This document shows positions 55,101-63,298 of a stretch of DNA of 64,000 nt, one piece after another. The notes beneath the pieces are model-generated. The model did no database searches and was not told where the DNA came from. It saw only the letters and a program-made list of their open reading frames with translations. Each line of letters begins with the position of its first letter. The stretch's first letter is position 1. Source of the DNA: Melioribacteraceae bacterium. Its GTDB lineage: Bacteria > Bacteroidota > Ignavibacteria > Ignavibacteriales > Melioribacteraceae. Both the position numbers and the translations under genes were made by a program. The stretch spans positions 100,593 through 164,592 of the forward strand of contig JALVFE010000040.1 of the NCBI GenBank assembly GCA_027030245.1, read 5' to 3'.

Positions 55101-55535
55101 ATATGAGACAACCAAACTCATTATCGGCGATGCGGATGGATCGGATTTTACAATTGTAGGTCTTCCGGCTTCGCGCGGTAATACAAACCTTATGTTATCA
55201 AGCTTTTCCCGCATTGCAAGCATTGCCAAGTTCATATCGGTTCCCCAAAGAAAATCAACGGAGATTACGGATAAACCTTCTTTGGATACGGAAGTTATTT
55301 TTTTTACTCCGGTAACAGTACCAACAGCGGATTCCAACGGTTCCGTTACCAGTTTTTCCACTTCTTCGGGACTTGCATTCGGATATGTTGTTTGAACAAG
55401 TAGATGCGGTAAATTTACATTAGGCAGTAAATCCACGCCGATTCGGTTAAATGCGTATATGCCTAGAAACGCAATACCTACGTAAAACATTGTTATTGTA
55501 ACCGGGCGTTTTATGGAAAGCGCTGGCAGAGACAA
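52164..55535 (-). CDS. RND-family efflux transporter (first permease)
   Basis: A 1123-residue AcrB/HAE1-type permease with the motifs SIKRPVTITMFYVGIAFLGIYAFNRIGVDLLP, LLDNAIIVLENI in TM4, and late IGIANNDAVVKVEF. It is longer than the usual 1030 residues because of a charged insertion near residues 148-190 in the first periplasmic loop (KDQREQKDKKGFKTVLYSKE ...) and an extended loop near 540-610. Substrate is unknown. It is the first gene of the RND set and begins right after the peptide island, on the same strand. Confidence 0.9.
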   Translation of the reverse strand: MSLPALSIKRPVTITMFYVGIAFLGIYAFNRIGVDLLPNVNLPHLLVQTTYPNASPEEVEKLVTEPLESAVGTVTGVKKITSVSKEGLSVISVDFLWGTDMNLAMLAMREKLDNIRFVLPREAGRPTIVKSDPSASPIMSLVVSYKDQREQKDKKGFKTVLYSKEKTKNAGKLTAWNHNQFVTHNSPYPVIKRLIDLKEAGRVIFRRRLEQLDGVAQAVVTGGLEREILVNVKPAKLIAYNISFGEIENALKNANINMPSGSIMKGLFRYSLRTIGEFKNINDIKNTIIKVDKAGNVIYLNDIAEVKENFKERKGLTRLNGKETVGLLVFKESDANTVTVAREVKETLSSLGKEYPEYDLIVVTDQSKFIQDSIANVKQSIFYGGILATIVLFFFLGSIRNIFIISITIPASLVLTVLLMFLFNINFNIISLGGVAVGIGMLLDNAIIVLENIVRHNDLGTPLRRAALTGTEEVTMPIVASTLTTLAVFVPLLFLKGIAGELFEDQSYAIIFSLSASIIASITLIPMLASRRKIFSFKNKEKYGSNYVNIKYEKKKSIIKRISFWIKFPFIVVVKSVLLLFFKISLFISELFQKEFGKFFNIVSVWLNRFMNVYERALEWALLNRKKVLFIALILFVTAILAAMEKKKEFIPQAPQSEFIVELDYPKGTSLEGNAELTSRIERAVLKMNHVVAVVSNIGRVNEFDFLNKNQMDVNKTNLIVKLDSYKNYYKVRKRLLNVMKNTGRIKYSFKEVKTTYSELINPTENDIVIKIKNNDLTEAYKTAELFLMKAKDGNIKGISDLRLGVEKRTPEYVITINRIKCAIHKLNVSDVANQIVYLVKGMKATSFSDFDKKINIVLKTPESERDNIDEILNSFIKINGKELPVKEVVDYKYAESYNEIWHEDQTRTVFLYADINNVKLKTAITGLKKIERQIPKAAGQLITIGGANEEIRASFSKLYISLLISIFLMYMVLAMEFESFLFPFVIILSVPMGLIGGILALFILGQSINVISLIGLIILIGIANNDAVVKVEFIMRKRKEGLNMHDAIIQAGRDRFRPIVMTSLTTIFGLIPMILGFGAGAQLRKSLSIAIAGGLITSTLLTLIIIPVFYSYMERWSSKNNN

Positions 55536-55616
55536 ATTATTTTCAGTTAATAGTTTTTAATTAAATAATTTACAAAATATTGTCTTTTTTATAAAGACGT
55601 TTTAAGGGTGAAAATG

Positions 55617-56088
55617 TTGCTTGTATATTTATTCTTGTTCTTTAATTCTTGAAAGAAGGCTGGCATAATAATCTTCTGAAAATTTGTCGTCTTTAACTAC
55701 AGGCTTAAATGCCGATGATATAATTCCGTCTGAAACAAATATTATTTGCGGAAACTCTTTTGAAAAAGCCAGTTCATTGTAAAATATACTATCCGGAATA
55801 AAGTATAAAGGGAAATCGATATGAATTATTTTCCTTTGGGAAATAAGTATATCGGTTTTATCTCTTGTCGTAATTCCTATAATATCTACACCTTTGGATT
55901 TTAATTCCTTTTCAATTTTCAATAATCTTTTCAGTTCATTTAATTGGCAGCGGTCACACTTAAAATCGGAAAGCAAAATAGCAAGTACTTTACCTTTAAG
56001 TATATTTTCTTTTTTTTAATCGGTTATAATTTCAATGCTGTCCACTAATTTGATTTTTCAGTGAAAAAAGTATTGGAAGCAGATAAAT
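55617..56088 (-). pseudogene. Decayed copy of the thioredoxin-fold gene at 57566
   Basis: Over about 470 bases the sequence is nearly identical to 57550-58026. The 3' 115 codons (55629-55976) are intact, including the CxxC (CDRC), but the upstream part has TCA to TAA at the codon before KKENIL, AGA to TGA in the HRK segment, and a lost base in the preceding AATACT(A)TTTT run. Homology ends where the N-terminal membrane anchor should be encoded. No plausible start codon exists for the remainder. Confidence 0.85.
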
Positions 56089-56157
56089 CAATCAAGGATT
56101 ATTTAATTTATGCGGAGTCTCTCTAAAATATTTTCAACTAAGTTTGTCTTTTTGCCT

Positions 56158-57270
56158 TTAATCTATAATTCTATATTTTCTTACTTCTCCAAACGTATTA
56201 CTATCACCATAATTTGAATAAATATTTCCATATTTGAAAATAGAATTTTCAGTTAAGACATCCGCCTTAATTTTTATTCTATTTATAAAATTCCCTTCTT
56301 TATTAAAAACATCAATTAAATAATCATTTTGCATTTTATTATAAGTTGTTAGTAGTAAATTATCATATTCATCAATATGCATCATTTTAAAATATGGAGC
56401 ATAAACTGGAAATTTTAAATTGGAGTTTATAAAATTTCGAACCGCCGAACTGTTACCTTGTTCATTCAGATAATTATTTCTAATCTTCTCTTTTTCCCTC
56501 TCACTTATTTTTCGTTTCCTTGCCTTGTGAAAAAATGTTCTTTTTAATTTTCCTTCAGGCGAATATACTTCGATTTTATAACCGTTTGTATATGCAACAA
56601 TTAAATCGGATGAATTTGTGATATCCCAATAAACATTGTCTTTAAAAGGTAAGTGTAAAGCCATTTTCGACTTTCCTACTTTCCCATAGACCCAAGATTT
56701 GAGTTTATACTTAACTATAGTTTTCTTCTTTTTAAGGTCATAATTATACAACATTACTGCCACATTATTTGTACCTATTTTTCCCTTTCTTATAATTCTT
56801 TGCGTTTCTATGTAGATACCACTTTTAGAAAATCTCATTTTCCATACAATGTCATTAAATTTTATATTTTTAATAAATTTTCCATTATTATCAAAAACAC
56901 AAAATTGAAAACTCATTGTATCATAAATATAAATATTACCATTAGGGGCAATTCCTAATTTATTACTTGATAGAAATTCACCAGGGCCACGCCCCTTTCG
57001 TCCAAATCTTCCTATGAATTTACCATTTTTATTATACTTTTTTATAACACTTTCTTTCGAATCTAATATGAAAAGATTTTCTTCTTGATCAACACCAATT
57101 GAATTTGGCCATATTAACATATCATCAGGATTATTAGTGTTACCACCGATACTGTAAATCAATTTAGTTTTTAACCTGCCTTTTTTATATTCATTAAGTA
57201 AAGAATTATTTCGAGAATAATCACTAAAATTTAACGTTACGAATAAAAAGATAAATAATATATGTTTCAT
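56158..57270 (-). CDS. Exported six-bladed beta-propeller protein (third propeller)
   Basis: A 370-residue protein with signal peptide (MKHILFIFLFVTLNFSDY). Blades are visible as repeats of hydrophobic strands with NNGKF-type turns, and the motif FGRKGRGPGEF near residue 95 is the hallmark of the 6-bladed beta-propeller proteins (PF17170-like) found beside exported peptides in Bacteroidetes. Late blades contain YKIEVYSPEGKLKRTFFHKA and YLIDVFNKEGNFINRIKI. GGGG-rich sequence about ten bases before the ATG may serve as ribosome-binding site. The role is unknown; it is followed by the decayed thioredoxin copy. Confidence 0.8.
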   Translation of the reverse strand: MKHILFIFLFVTLNFSDYSRNNSLLNEYKKGRLKTKLIYSIGGNTNNPDDMLIWPNSIGVDQEENLFILDSKESVIKKYNKNGKFIGRFGRKGRGPGEFLSSNKLGIAPNGNIYIYDTMSFQFCVFDNNGKFIKNIKFNDIVWKMRFSKSGIYIETQRIIRKGKIGTNNVAVMLYNYDLKKKKTIVKYKLKSWVYGKVGKSKMALHLPFKDNVYWDITNSSDLIVAYTNGYKIEVYSPEGKLKRTFFHKARKRKISEREKEKIRNNYLNEQGNSSAVRNFINSNLKFPVYAPYFKMMHIDEYDNLLLTTYNKMQNDYLIDVFNKEGNFINRIKIKADVLTENSIFKYGNIYSNYGDSNTFGEVRKYRIID

Positions 57271-57280
57271 AATTTATTTT

Positions 57281-57440
57281 CCCCGCTGTAGTTTAGAGAC
57301 ATTTACCTGCAGTTTTTCAACTGCATTGAACATAGCCAATACGCAATGTAATCGCATCGAGGAGGTGCGGACCTCGACAACGTTGCAAGCGCTTTTATTT
57401 CTATAATTTTCCTGATCTTTGAATCTTGTACTAACGCTAT
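57281..57440 (-). other. GC-richer structured island inside AT-rich intergenic DNA
   Basis: The 295-base gap upstream of the third propeller gene is conspicuously GC-richer than its flanks over about 160 bases. Read on the minus strand it can form TGCAGTT-GAAA-AACTGCA (57325-57308, a GNRA-type loop) and CGAGG-TCCGCACCT-CCTCG (57374-57356 region). Two short overlapping frames are also present here but neither resembles a known protein. It could be a leader RNA, a small RNA or a gene remnant. Confidence 0.35.
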
Positions 57441-57565
57441 TTGTTCCATTTCATGTTTATTGTTTTAATCCCAATTTAAGAAATTCGGAACGGTGTTGTC
57501 AAGAAAATAAAAGAATATTACTATATTTAGGAAATGCTACTGAGGTTAATTTGCTTCTTATATAT

Positions 57566-58177
57566 TTATTTTTGTTCTTTAATTCTTAAAAGAAGGCTGG
57601 CATAATAATCTTCTGAAAATTTGTCGTCTTTAACTACAGGCTTAAATGCCGATGATATAATTCCGTCTGAAACAAATATTATTTGCGGAAATTCTTTTGA
57701 AAAAGCCAGTTCATTATAGAATATACTATCCGGAATAAAGTATAAAGGGAAATCGATATGAATTATTTTCTTTTGGGAAATAAGTATATCGGTTTTATCT
57801 CTTGTCGTAATTCCTATAATATCTACACCTTTGGATTTTAATTCCTTTTCAATTTTCAATAATCTTTTCAGTTCGTTTAATTGGCAACGGTCACACTTAA
57901 AGTCGGAAAGCAAAATAGCAAGTACTTTACCTTTAAGTATATTTTCTTTTTTTGAACCGGTTATTATTTCAATGCCGTCTACGGAATTAATTTTTCTGTG
58001 AAAAATAGTATTGGAAGCAAATAAAGAAGCAATTCTTTTATTTGAAATTTTTTTCTCTAATTTAAGTGCTGTTTTTACTCTTTTTTGGTATACACGGCCA
58101 TAATTTAATAATGTAATTATAATAATAACTAGTATCCAAAATCCATATTTATAAAATCTATTAGCTTTCAATTTCAT
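57566..58177 (-). CDS. Membrane-anchored thioredoxin-fold protein (CDRC)
   Basis: A 203-residue protein with one N-terminal transmembrane helix (residues 11-27) and an extracytoplasmic AhpC/TSA-like thioredoxin fold. The redox pair is CDRC in LLSDFKCDRCQLNELKRLL; the cis-proline strand is FPQIIFVSDG. The family reduces or oxidises thiols, but the specific substrate is unknown; the neighbouring cysteine-rich peptides are obvious candidates. Its start overlaps the preceding propeller gene by 17 bases, showing the two are co-expressed. A decayed copy lies at 55617-56088. Confidence 0.82.
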   Translation of the reverse strand: MKLKANRFYKYGFWILVIIIITLLNYGRVYQKRVKTALKLEKKISNKRIASLFASNTIFHRKINSVDGIEIITGSKKENILKGKVLAILLSDFKCDRCQLNELKRLLKIEKELKSKGVDIIGITTRDKTDILISQKKIIHIDFPLYFIPDSIFYNELAFSKEFPQIIFVSDGIISSAFKPVVKDDKFSEDYYASLLLRIKEQK

Positions 58178-59261
58178 AATTTAATACCACTATAGATCCA
58201 TCAGGTTGATTAAAGAATATGCGGTCTTCTGAAAAATATATTTTACCAAATTTTTTTATAAAAGGAATTTTTATTGAGAATTTATATTCACCGGTATTAT
58301 TAGAATAAAAATCGGCAACACAAACCTTGTTTATTTTCATCCCTTTATTGCTAATAATTATAAGAAAATTTTTTACAACACTAGCGCTCAATGAAGATAT
58401 AAATTTACCTGGTAGTTTGAAGCGTGTAACTCTGAAAGATTTCTTTTTAACATACGGAAGATCAGTTTGATCTATTGTTTTATACGCCTTTATTGTTTTT
58501 CCATCTTTTGAATAAATTGAGAAGAAATTAAGATATTTAGGTATATATATAAGGTCCCCATTGTTATTTAAAATTTCACCTTGTAAAAATGGTAATGCCC
58601 CTAAATTCAAATCTTTAAGTTTTTTAGTCAGCAAAATATTTGCATACTCAGTTATATCTTTTTTTAAATAATCATATTTCATAATAGGTGAATGATCAAG
58701 AGCATTTATTACTTGTAAAATCGCAAACTCACTTGTCGATAAAAAACAAATTTCAAATGGGTTGTATTTAATATTAATACTAAAATATCTTCCATTTATA
58801 AAAAACGTACATTTATTTTGACTAACATCTAGGACAGCTACTTTTCCATCTAATGTTACATCAAAACGAAATGGGGAAATAAATTCCCCAGGTCCTCTTC
58901 CCTTTTTACCAAAAGATTCTAAATAAATTCCTTTCTTATTAAACTTTTTCACAGAAAAAGCCGGAGGATCTAAAATATAAATATTTCCTTTATTATCAGT
59001 TTTTACAATAGTAGGAGAATAAAGAAGAGTATCCTTTAATCCACCAAGTGTAAATGCAAGTTCTGTTTTGACTTTCTTCCATATTCTTGTTGTCTTCTTT
59101 TGTTTAATTGGAATAGTTGATAACGGGATTTCATAATTATTATTACCAACCTGTAGTTGGATTGTATAATTTTTATTAATCTCTGATTTTTTATTACAGC
59201 TGATTAACAATATTAATATTAGCAACATTAATACTTTTAATTTAAAACAGTTTTCAAACAC
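58161..59261 (-). CDS. Lipoprotein six-bladed beta-propeller (second propeller)
   Basis: A 366-residue lipoprotein: the signal peptide ends LLILILLISC with Cys as lipidation site. The mature part has the FGKKGRGPGEF motif near residue 105, with blade strands GNIYILDPPAFSVKKFNKKGIYLESFG and DGKVAVLDVSQNKCTFFING. GTG 59261 is the start because GGAGGG lies seven bases upstream; the longer frame to 59294 has no signal. It lies 51 bases after the first peptide gene and overlaps the thioredoxin gene, so peptide, propeller and thioredoxin form a unit. Confidence 0.84.
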   Translation of the reverse strand: MFENCFKLKVLMLLILILLISCNKKSEINKNYTIQLQVGNNNYEIPLSTIPIKQKKTTRIWKKVKTELAFTLGGLKDTLLYSPTIVKTDNKGNIYILDPPAFSVKKFNKKGIYLESFGKKGRGPGEFISPFRFDVTLDGKVAVLDVSQNKCTFFINGRYFSINIKYNPFEICFLSTSEFAILQVINALDHSPIMKYDYLKKDITEYANILLTKKLKDLNLGALPFLQGEILNNNGDLIYIPKYLNFFSIYSKDGKTIKAYKTIDQTDLPYVKKKSFRVTRFKLPGKFISSLSASVVKNFLIIISNKGMKINKVCVADFYSNNTGEYKFSIKIPFIKKFGKIYFSEDRIFFNQPDGSIVVLNYEIES

Positions 59262-59312
59262 AGAAAGACCCTCCGACCTATTATTAACGAACAACCATAT
59301 TACTTCTATATA

Positions 59313-59618
59313 TTAGACATAATGATAATCATGCTCATAACAGATTTGATATATGCCATCCCCTAAATATACTACCGTACAAATATCCTGCCAACCATAG
59401 CATCCAAGGTCTTGTTCACAATCAGCTGGTGAAACTACATAAGCATCAGTAGCATCAAATAATGTAATTTCAATACCGAATAAAGAAATATCACCATTTG
59501 CAAGCTCGCTATTATCCATTGTAGCTATCTTTATGTTTGTAAACATTAGTAATGCAAATAATGCAATTGCTATTACTTTACCAAGGTTTTTAACCCTTTT
59601 TTTGGTTTTAACTGACAT
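59313..59618 (-). CDS. Exported cysteine-rich peptide with conserved leader (peptide 1)
   Basis: A 101-residue precursor. Residues 1-60 are a leader: basic start MSVKTKKRVKNLGK, hydrophobic core VIAIALFALLMFTNI, then DNSELANGDISLFGIEI and TLFDATDAY. Residues 61-101 are a tail with four cysteines (67, 73, 80, 93). The second copy at 63299 has almost the same leader and a different four-cysteine tail. The plan recalls NVEALA-type peptides of Bacteroidales, although the NVEALA word itself is absent. AAGGAGG five bases before ATG 59618 is a strong ribosome-binding site. Confidence 0.75.
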   Translation of the reverse strand: MSVKTKKRVKNLGKVIAIALFALLMFTNIKIATMDNSELANGDISLFGIEITLFDATDAYVVSPADCEQDLGCYGWQDICTVVYLGDGIYQICYEHDYHYV

Positions 59619-59619
59619 A

Positions 59620-59665
59620 GAGTCCTCCTTATTTTTATTTGTTATTAAATCTGCCCGGCCAAGCA
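59620..59665 (-). repeat. Remnant of the MauE 3' end upstream of peptide 1
   Basis: CCGGGCAGATTTAATAA plus the following AT-rich stretch and AAGGAGG precede peptide 1 exactly as the MauE stop region (63600-63637) precedes peptide 2. No MauE gene lies here, so the sequence is a leftover of a duplication that copied the peptide gene together with about 40 bases upstream. Confidence 0.7.
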
Positions 59666-59666
59666 T

Positions 59667-61358
59667 TTATTGTTTCAATAATTGTATTAATTCGCTTTTT
59701 ATTTGTTGTTCCGCAGTGCTTAAAAATTTTGCTTTCATTGAAAGTACTATTTTCGCTAATTCTATCGCTTTTTTATAATTATTTGCTTTTATGTAAGATT
59801 TTACTAATAAATACCTAGGATATAATCGATTTGGAATAATATTTATCGCTTTTTTATAACTGGCTTCAGCCTTTTTATAATTGCTAAGAGCGTTGTAAAC
59901 ATTACCCAACAAAATATATAGGTTATTTGAACTATTATACTTTTTTGTTTCATTAAAAACTTTTAGGGCTTTTCGGTATTCACCATTAAAATATAGTGCT
60001 CCTCCGTAATTAAGTAAGAAATCACCGTTTTCTTTATAATCTTGGTATATTTCCTCATATTTTTGTATTGCTTCATCGTATATACCGGTTGCTGTTAACA
60101 TTTTTGCTTCTTTCCATTTTTTATTACTTTCAAACATTTTATATTCTTCAACCGCAAAAATGACTATTAATAAAGCAAACGGAAACGCAATGATTTTTAA
60201 AAATTTGGTTGGTATGTTAATTTGTTTATATTTTTTAAAACCAAAAGCGCTGACCATACTTAAAAGAAAGATAAAATTTATTAATGTTGGTAATATTTGT
60301 AATGGAAAAGCAAACAATGAAGAAACGCCAATTGCCGTTAGTGATGACTTGCTTGCTATTACCAATTTACTTTCCAAAGTGTATTCGCATTCATTATTCT
60401 TTTTTAATTCATTAGTTCTAACAATGGCAATAAAAAAAATACTAATAACCAAAAAGAAACCAACTATACCCAATTCAGCAAAATGTTGAATAAATTCATT
60501 ATGTGCTCTTCTGACATTACCTGCTACATAAACTTCTAACGGGTCACGCTTTTTTTCTGAAAAATAATCAGCTTGATAGTTACCGTATATTTGTGCAAAT
60601 CTGTTATACCCGGCACCAAAAACAGGATAATCTTTAATTATGTTTGTTGTAACTTTCCACATTAAAATTCTTCCAAACGCAGATACGGGTCTTATGTTGT
60701 ATAAACCAACCATTATTGCAGAAATAAGAGCAACAAGAAAAATAGCCATTAATATTTTTTTATAAACTGTGTTCAATATTGTCATAAACTTTTTACGAAG
60801 ATCGTATTTATAATAAACAACTACTGTCATCCCGCTTATTGCAGCAAGCCAGTCGCCTCTTTCCTTAGTTAAAGGCAGTAGTAAAACACATGCTGTAAAT
60901 GTTAATAAACCTGTATATTTTAAAATCTTATTAAGTTTATATTTTTTATTAAAAAGCAAGTAAAGACCAAAAGCAAACGGTAATGCGGATGCAATATAAC
61001 CAGCATACGGGGAAGGGTTTTCAAAAGAACCGGTTGTAATAAAATGACCGGAATAAAAACCAAATAAATTATGTGCTTGGAATAAGCCAATAATCGCTTG
61101 AAAAAATACTGCTGTACAAAAAGATAAAATAAGAATAAAAGCAGAATTAACTAGAGTAACGGTATATTTTTGAAAAAGATATTTGAAAATAAAGTAAAAA
61201 GATAGAATTAATGTGAGGATAGTAAAATTATTGTTAATAACCGGGACATTTTCAGTAAAAATAAGTCTTACTAAGGAATATAAATAATACAATAAAACAA
61301 TGATGTCCAATTTATTTAGTGATAACATCACATTATCTTTATTAACAATTATAACCAA
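59667..61358 (-). CDS. O-antigen-ligase/PglL-like polytopic protein with C-terminal TPRs
   Basis: A protein of at least 563 residues with ten or more hydrophobic segments and the Wzy_C pattern: NPSPYAGYIASALPFAFGLYLL, PLTKERGDWLAAISGM, FGAGYNRFAQIYGNYQADYF, and VRRAHNEFIQHFAELGIVGFFL. From about residue 420 four TPR units follow (YDEAIQKYEEIYQDYKENGDFL ...). Wzy_C proteins either polymerise or ligate polysaccharide or, as PglL-type enzymes, glycosylate proteins. The open frame continues upstream to 61532 with plausible membrane sequence but has no ATG, GTG or TTG there, so the true start is uncertain. Confidence 0.8.
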   Translation of the reverse strand: MVIIVNKDNVMLSLNKLDIIVLLYYLYSLVRLIFTENVPVINNNFTILTLILSFYFIFKYLFQKYTVTLVNSAFILILSFCTAVFFQAIIGLFQAHNLFGFYSGHFITTGSFENPSPYAGYIASALPFAFGLYLLFNKKYKLNKILKYTGLLTFTACVLLLPLTKERGDWLAAISGMTVVVYYKYDLRKKFMTILNTVYKKILMAIFLVALISAIMVGLYNIRPVSAFGRILMWKVTTNIIKDYPVFGAGYNRFAQIYGNYQADYFSEKKRDPLEVYVAGNVRRAHNEFIQHFAELGIVGFFLVISIFFIAIVRTNELKKNNECEYTLESKLVIASKSSLTAIGVSSLFAFPLQILPTLINFIFLLSMVSAFGFKKYKQINIPTKFLKIIAFPFALLIVIFAVEEYKMFESNKKWKEAKMLTATGIYDEAIQKYEEIYQDYKENGDFLLNYGGALYFNGEYRKALKVFNETKKYNSSNNLYILLGNVYNALSNYKKAEASYKKAINIIPNRLYPRYLLVKSYIKANNYKKAIELAKIVLSMKAKFLSTAEQQIKSELIQLLKQ

Positions 61359-61539
61359 TATTATTCTTAAAATAATGAATATTGAACTAAAAAAGAAAAA
61401 GAAATACTTGGCTGTAAAATTATTAAGGACTTGATCATATCTAATAAATACGGTTATAAAAACAAGGCTTGTTATTGTTTCGAATATTTTCCTAAGCTTT
61501 ATAATTTTAATGCCTTTTATTGTATTTATATTTTAGCTT

Positions 61540-62079
61540 TTATATGTTATTTATTATATTTATAATACTTTCTAATTTAGTATTAAAATTATTAAATATT
61601 TTATCATCTCCCGGTATCATTTCATGTGACAATATTATTCTTCCAGATTTATCAGCTAATAGAATAAAAGGTTGACTTTCTTTAAATGTATTGTTAAATA
61701 ATTTTTTGAAAGAAGCAAATTTAAATATCTTATAATCTTTTTTATTATTTATTTTTATTTCTAAATTATTCTCCCCTATTAAAACAACTTTGAAAAAACT
61801 ACCAAATTTATTTTTGTACCATAAAAATTTTTTAATCAATTTATCTTTACACAACCCACAACCTTTTTCGCTTATAAATGCGATTAAATTAATTTTATTA
61901 CTAATGATTTCAGGCTTTTTTATTATTAAGTCATTAAACTTTCTTTCCTTTTTATTTTTATATAAAATTTTATTATACTTATTTTTATACTTAGATTTTT
62001 CAATTTCTAAGTTCATATTATTTGTTAAAAAATATATATCAATTATTATTAATATTAAAATAATAATATAACACTTCAT
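61540..62079 (-). CDS. Membrane-anchored thioredoxin-fold protein (CGLC)
   Basis: A 179-residue protein with an N-terminal helix (residues 3-20) and a thioredoxin-like domain with the pair CGLC in LIAFISEKGCGLCKDKLIKKFL, followed by a strand VVLIGENN and the cis-proline strand ESQPFILLADKSG. Lysine and asparagine dominate, reflecting very AT-rich DNA. It is distantly related to the CDRC protein at 57566 and occupies the same place after a propeller gene (70 bases). Confidence 0.75.
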   Translation of the reverse strand: MKCYIIILILIIIDIYFLTNNMNLEIEKSKYKNKYNKILYKNKKERKFNDLIIKKPEIISNKINLIAFISEKGCGLCKDKLIKKFLWYKNKFGSFFKVVLIGENNLEIKINNKKDYKIFKFASFKKLFNNTFKESQPFILLADKSGRIILSHEMIPGDDKIFNNFNTKLESIINIINNI

Positions 62080-62149
62080 AATATTTATATATTTTGGAAA
62101 TTTCTTTATTGTATATTTTTATAACTTTAGAAAATAGTAAAATTAATAA

Positions 62150-63196
62150 TTAAGTTGTTATGTTAAATTTAAGTAATTTTACTCGCGGATAAATCTGGAC
62201 TCCATAAATACAATTATTTATATTGTCAAAAGTAAAATAAGATATATCTTCACTTAAAACATAAGTTTTAATAAACTCACCTGAATAGTTGTATACATGT
62301 ATAAAATGTCCTTCAAATTTGTGTTCTTTAAATTTATTCCCTGAGAAAAGAGTATAAATATATTTTTTATCAGTAAAAATATCAATATATCCATATATAG
62401 TTTTTTCGACATTTAAAGCCATAACGGGAAATTTAACAACTTTTGCAACTCTAAATTGTGGTAAGTGATTAATTGGACCTACAATTTTGCTAACTAATTT
62501 GCCTTCATTATTATAAATATCAATTATATCTGAATATTGTGCAGAAACAACATAAACATTTCCATCAGGTTTCACTTTTAATTGTCCAATATAAGCTTGT
62601 AATACTATAGGTGTTGGCATATCTTTAATAATATGTTGTGGAATTTGCCCAATTTCCTCAATAATTGTTCCAGCAGTATCATAAATTGCCATTCTACCAT
62701 TTGTTAATCCAAAACACAGTGCAATTATTCTTCTATTATTAAGTAAAACTGTTTGAATCGGCATTCCTCCTTTTAATTTATATACATTGCTTATTACACA
62801 TTTATTCTTATTAAAGATATATTGTGTTATTCTAAACATAGATAAATCATTAACTGTAAATGAATTTTTAACACCAATAACCTTATTAAGCGAAATTGGC
62901 TGAATAAACTCTCCTGGCCCTGCACCATAGTCCCCAATTGATATTTCTTTTTTAGAGAGTAAATTATAAATTTTAATTTTTCTACTTTCATAAAGTGGTT
63001 TATCATCAATTATAATTAAATTACTATCAATTAACAAAATTTGAGTTGGTAATCCAATATTTTTTGAGTTTATAAACTCAATACCATTTAATTTAGTCCC
63101 ATTATAAAATTTATTATTGCGCTTATCATATTGACTAAAGATTAATATAATAATAATTATCAACGCAACTATTATTTTAAACCAAACTTTTCGCAT
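62150..63196 (-). CDS. Six-bladed beta-propeller protein (first propeller)
   Basis: A 348-residue protein with an N-terminal helix (VWFKIIVALIIIIILIFSQY) and the blade motif IGDYGAGPGEFIQP near residue 90, a variant of the GRGPGEF motif of the other two propellers. Its blades read KIKIYNLLSKKEISIG, MAIYDTAGTIIEEIGQIP and IDIYNNEGKLVSKIVG; the architecture resembles TolB-like (BF3164-type) propeller proteins. ATG 63196 is preferred to a TTG nine codons upstream. It follows the second peptide gene by 102 bases. Confidence 0.78.
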   Translation of the reverse strand: MRKVWFKIIVALIIIIILIFSQYDKRNNKFYNGTKLNGIEFINSKNIGLPTQILLIDSNLIIIDDKPLYESRKIKIYNLLSKKEISIGDYGAGPGEFIQPISLNKVIGVKNSFTVNDLSMFRITQYIFNKNKCVISNVYKLKGGMPIQTVLLNNRRIIALCFGLTNGRMAIYDTAGTIIEEIGQIPQHIIKDMPTPIVLQAYIGQLKVKPDGNVYVVSAQYSDIIDIYNNEGKLVSKIVGPINHLPQFRVAKVVKFPVMALNVEKTIYGYIDIFTDKKYIYTLFSGNKFKEHKFEGHFIHVYNYSGEFIKTYVLSEDISYFTFDNINNCIYGVQIYPRVKLLKFNITT

Positions 63197-63298
63197 AAAC
63201 ACATCACAAAACTTTTTAAACAAGAATAATTACAATTTAATTGCGAATACTTTCTCACCTACATAATATAAGTATCCGCAAAATAAAACAGAAAAAGT

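Noticed and set aside
59313..59666. Upstream extension of peptide 1 to 59666 (MLGRADLITNKNKEDS...)
   Set aside because: Those codons are the untranslated MauE remnant; the strong ribosome-binding site lies inside them, just before ATG 59618.
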